From CAZGMN01 sp964645765 (GTDB lineage: Bacteria > Acidobacteriota > Aminicenantia > Aminicenantales > Aminicenantaceae), in contig CAZYBE010000055.1 of the NCBI GenBank assembly GCA_964645765.1, positions 1 to 14,927 on the forward strand: 14,927 nt of DNA, read 5' to 3'. The translations under genes and the position numbers were made by a program. The notes under the pieces are model-generated. The model saw only the letters and a program-made list of their open reading frames with translations. It was not told the origin of the DNA and did no database searches. Of this stretch, positions 13,326-14,927 are shown piece by piece. Numbering within the stretch: the first letter of the stretch is position 1; each line of letters begins with the position of its first letter.

Positions 13326-13336
13326 GTGAGGTTAAT

Positions 13337-13717
13337 ATGGCTAGAATAGCAGGTGTCACTCTTCCACCGGAAAAAAGGATTGAGATTGGATTGACCTATA
13401 TTTTCGGTATCGGGCGTTCAAAATCCAATAAGATTCTCCAGGAAGCCAAGATCGACAAGGACAAGAAGGTTAAGAATTTAAGCGAGGATGAAGTTAACCG
13501 TATCCGGCAGATCATCGAGACCAGGGAAAAAATCGAAGGCGACCTGAGAAAAGAGATAACAACGAACATCAAGAGGCTGATTGATATTGGCTGTTATCGG
13601 GGGATGAGGCACAAGAGGAAGTTACCGGTGAGAGGGCAGAGGACGAGAACAAACGCCAGGACAAGAAAAGGTCCTCGGGGCCATACGATAAAGAAGCTCA
13701 AAGCTCTACAGAAATAA
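13337..13717 (+). CDS. rpsM: 30S ribosomal protein S13
   Basis: S13 contacts the P-site tRNA and L5, forming bridges B1a and B1b. The product is 126 residues, normal for the family. It reads MARIAGVTLPPEKRIEIGLT at the start and YIFGIGRSKSNKIL (about 22-35). The C-terminus is the conserved basic tail RGMRHKRKLPVRGQRTRTNA followed by RTRKGPRGHT. Start ATG 13337 lies after AGGTGAGGT at 13324-13332. It opens the alpha block and follows rpmJ without a promoter-sized gap. Confidence 0.98.
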   Translation: MARIAGVTLPPEKRIEIGLTYIFGIGRSKSNKILQEAKIDKDKKVKNLSEDEVNRIRQIIETREKIEGDLRKEITTNIKRLIDIGCYRGMRHKRKLPVRGQRTRTNARTRKGPRGHTIKKLKALQK

Positions 13718-13727
13718 GGAGTTTGAA

Positions 13728-14123
13728 ATGCCGCCAAGAGGAAAAAGCAAGGCTAAGAAAAAAAAGGTGAGGAAAGAAATTGGGTTCGGCGTGGCCTATA
13801 TCCAGTCCACCTTCAACAATACCATCATCACCATCACCGACCATCAGGGAAATACGGTCTGCTGGGCCAGCGCTGGAACAGCGGGGTTCAAGGGAGCGAG
13901 GAAAGGAACGCCATTTGCCGCCCAGTTGGCTGCCAAGGATGCTTCAGCCAAGGCCAGAGAATTGGGTGTAAGGTATGTGGATGTCAAGGTCACGGGACCT
14001 GGTTCTGGCAGGGAGTCAGCCATCAGAGCCCTTCAGGCTGAAGGCCTGGAGATAAAATCGATCAGGGATGTAACTCCGATTCCCCATAACGGATGCCGTG
14101 TTAGGAGAAGAAGAAGGGTTTAG
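13728..14123 (+). CDS. rpsK: 30S ribosomal protein S11
   Basis: S11 lines the 30S platform near the Shine-Dalgarno helix. The product is 131 residues, typical. A basic N-terminal tail (RGKSKAKKKKVRK) is followed by GVAYIQSTFNNTIITITDHQ, then GFKGARKGTPFAAQLAAKDA and VKVTGPGSGRESAIRALQ. It ends IPHNGCRVRRRRRV. The Asn-Gly pair in PHNGCR is the site that becomes isoaspartate in E. coli S11. The ATG at 13728 is preceded by AAGGAG at 13716-13721. Confidence 0.98.
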   Translation: MPPRGKSKAKKKKVRKEIGFGVAYIQSTFNNTIITITDHQGNTVCWASAGTAGFKGARKGTPFAAQLAAKDASAKARELGVRYVDVKVTGPGSGRESAIRALQAEGLEIKSIRDVTPIPHNGCRVRRRRRV

Positions 14124-14144
14124 GTCTAAGAGAAGGAGAGAAAG

Positions 14145-14771
14145 ATGTCAAGATACAGAGAACCCCTTTGCCGCCTCTGCCGGAGTGAGAGAACAAAGCT
14201 TTTTCTTAAAGGAAACAAGTGTTTGACCGAGAAATGCTCTGTCGAACGCAGGCTCTATCCTCCTGGAGAGCATGGAAGGGCGAGGAGAAGAATCCTGGGA
14301 TTCGGTCTCCAGCTCAGGGAGAAACAGAAGCTCAAAAGATATTATGAGATGTCTGAAAGACAATTTCGGCTGTTCTTCCGCAGGGCTGAGAGGAAAAAAG
14401 GCGTCACCGGAGAAACCCTGCTGATCACGCTGGAGCGGAGGCTGGATAACGTTATCTTTATCGCAGGGCTCTCCCTTTCACGTGCCCACGCCCGCCAGCT
14501 CATCACCCATGGTCATTTCCAAGTCAATGATAAGAAGGTCGACATTCCCTCATTTCTGGTGGATAAAAACGATGTCATCTCTTTCAGGAATAAATCGGCG
14601 TCCAATGAAACGCTGCGGGCCATTGTCGATTCAAACAAGAGCAAGACAGTGCCAGGATGGATAGAAGTGGACCATGAAAAGATGCGGGCGAAAATTCTCT
14701 CTTTTCCAACCCGTGAGGATATTACCTTCCCTGTTGAAGAGCACATGATTGTTGAGCTCTATTCGAAGTAG
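14145..14771 (+). CDS. rpsD: 30S ribosomal protein S4, zinc-binding
   Basis: S4 is a primary 16S rRNA-binding protein at the mRNA entry site. In E. coli it also represses the alpha operon. The product is 208 residues, the usual length. The N-terminal region has four cysteines (C9, C12, C26, C31), the zinc-binding form. The S4 RNA-binding domain is clear at about residues 95-160: RRLDNVIFIAGLSLSRAHAR and QLITHGHFQVNDKKVDIPSF. It ends FPVEEHMIVELYSK. The ATG at 14145 follows AGAAGGAGAG. It is the last gene before the second palindrome-bearing gap. Confidence 0.98.
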   Translation: MSRYREPLCRLCRSERTKLFLKGNKCLTEKCSVERRLYPPGEHGRARRRILGFGLQLREKQKLKRYYEMSERQFRLFFRRAERKKGVTGETLLITLERRLDNVIFIAGLSLSRAHARQLITHGHFQVNDKKVDIPSFLVDKNDVISFRNKSASNETLRAIVDSNKSKTVPGWIEVDHEKMRAKILSFPTREDITFPVEEHMIVELYSK

Positions 14772-14874
14772 AATGGACTTTCAGCCAATGGAGAACAATA
14801 TTATGGATCAGGCTGGGTGTTTCGAAAACACGCAGCCTGATCCATTTCGTAAAAGGGCCTGAAAAGGAGGAGAT
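14772..14874 (+). other. rpsD-rpoA intergenic region
   Basis: This 103-nt gap holds 31 bases of unremarkable sequence, repeat copy B (14803-14845), then a short spacer. A strong AAGGAGG Shine-Dalgarno lies at 14864-14870, four bases before the rpoA ATG at 14875. A TATTAT at 14799-14804 could mimic a -10 box, but no good -35 lies at the right distance. No open reading frame of note is present. Confidence 0.6.
14803..14845. repeat. 43-nt hairpin between rpsD and rpoA (repeat family copy B)
   Basis: Outer arms ATGGATCAGGCTG (14803-14815) and CAGCCTGATCCAT (14833-14845) pair perfectly over 13 bp. After one G-G mismatch (14816/14832), six further base pairs form (GTGTTT 14817-14822 with AAACAC 14826-14831), closing a 3-base loop. 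Bases 14806-14835 match copy A (7351-7380) at 29 of 30 positions; the differing base is 14822, T here and A in copy A. Only three T residues follow the stem, so it is a poor intrinsic terminator. It lies in the transcribed gap just before rpoA and could act in RNA processing or stability, or be a minimal mobile palindrome. Confidence 0.85.
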
Positions 14875-14927
14875 ATGATCGAAACAGGTTTTCAAAGACC
14901 AAAGTATCTCGAATGTGATTATGAGAG
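14875..14927 (+). CDS. rpoA: DNA-directed RNA polymerase alpha subunit, N-terminal start only
   Basis: Only 17 complete codons fall inside the window: MIETGFQRPKYLECDYE. The FQ-P-LE pattern is the usual opening of bacterial RpoA, and the position after rpsD is where rpoA is expected in the alpha operon. The rest of the gene runs off the 3' edge. The very strong ribosome binding site supports a real start at 14875. Confidence 0.88.
   Translation, partial: MIETGFQRPKYLECDYE

Noticed and set aside
14774..14804. Possible promoter TGGACT ... TATTAT upstream of rpoA
   Set aside because: The -35 match is poor and the spacing (19 bases) is off; the -10-like sequence overlaps the start of the hairpin.
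7349..14845. CRISPR array
   Set aside because: The repeat copies are only two, thousands of bases apart and palindromic; there are no regularly spaced spacers.
14803..14850. Copy B as an intrinsic terminator of the alpha operon
   Set aside because: Only three Ts follow the stem, and rpoA with its strong ribosome binding site lies immediately downstream.

Overview
This window is a nearly complete bacterial str/S10-spc-alpha ribosomal protein supercluster, all on the + strand. It opens inside tuf (EF-Tu) and closes 17 codons into rpoA (RNA polymerase alpha). Between them lie 29 intact genes in canonical order: rpsJ-rplC-rplD-rplW-rplB-rpsS-rplV-rpsC-rplP-rpmC-rpsQ (S10 block), rplN-rplX-rplE-rpsN-rpsH-rplF-rplR-rpsE-rpmD-rplO-secY (spc block), adk-map-infA-rpmJ, and rpsM-rpsK-rpsD (alpha block). 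No pseudogene, tRNA, rRNA or CRISPR array was seen, and no protein-coding mobile element.

The organism is a bacterium: EF-Tu rather than EF-1A, bacterial L24/L29/L36/IF1, and adk-map-infA inside the cluster. Base composition is intermediate, with AGA/AGG-rich arginine codons in the r-protein genes. L24, S14, S4, L36 and adenylate kinase all keep their Cys zinc sites, and S14 is the short zinc type. This fits many deep or anaerobic phyla. An Acidobacteriota/Aminicenantota-like candidate phylum is a guess only; the sequence does not fix the taxon.

Layout: tuf 3' part (1-867), a 54-nt gap, then a tightly packed run from rpsJ to rpsN (922-7338). Many junctions overlap (ATGA, GTGA, TAATG), which suggests translational coupling. 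A 212-nt gap (7339-7550) before rpsH holds a 150-nt nested palindrome. Packing resumes from rpsH to rpsD (7551-14771). A second gap (14772-14874) before rpoA holds a 43-nt hairpin. The hairpin and the left end of the larger palindrome share 30 positions with one mismatch, so they belong to one repeat family.

Together the genes make about half of the ribosomal proteins, the Sec translocon pore, initiation factor 1, the N-terminal methionine-removing enzyme, adenylate kinase, EF-Tu and RNA polymerase alpha, so growth-rate-linked functions are co-transcribed. The gene content is ordinary and I found no novel gene system. The two unusual signals are the palindromic repeat family sitting in the only two large gaps after rpsJ, and the sharply different codon usage of tuf.
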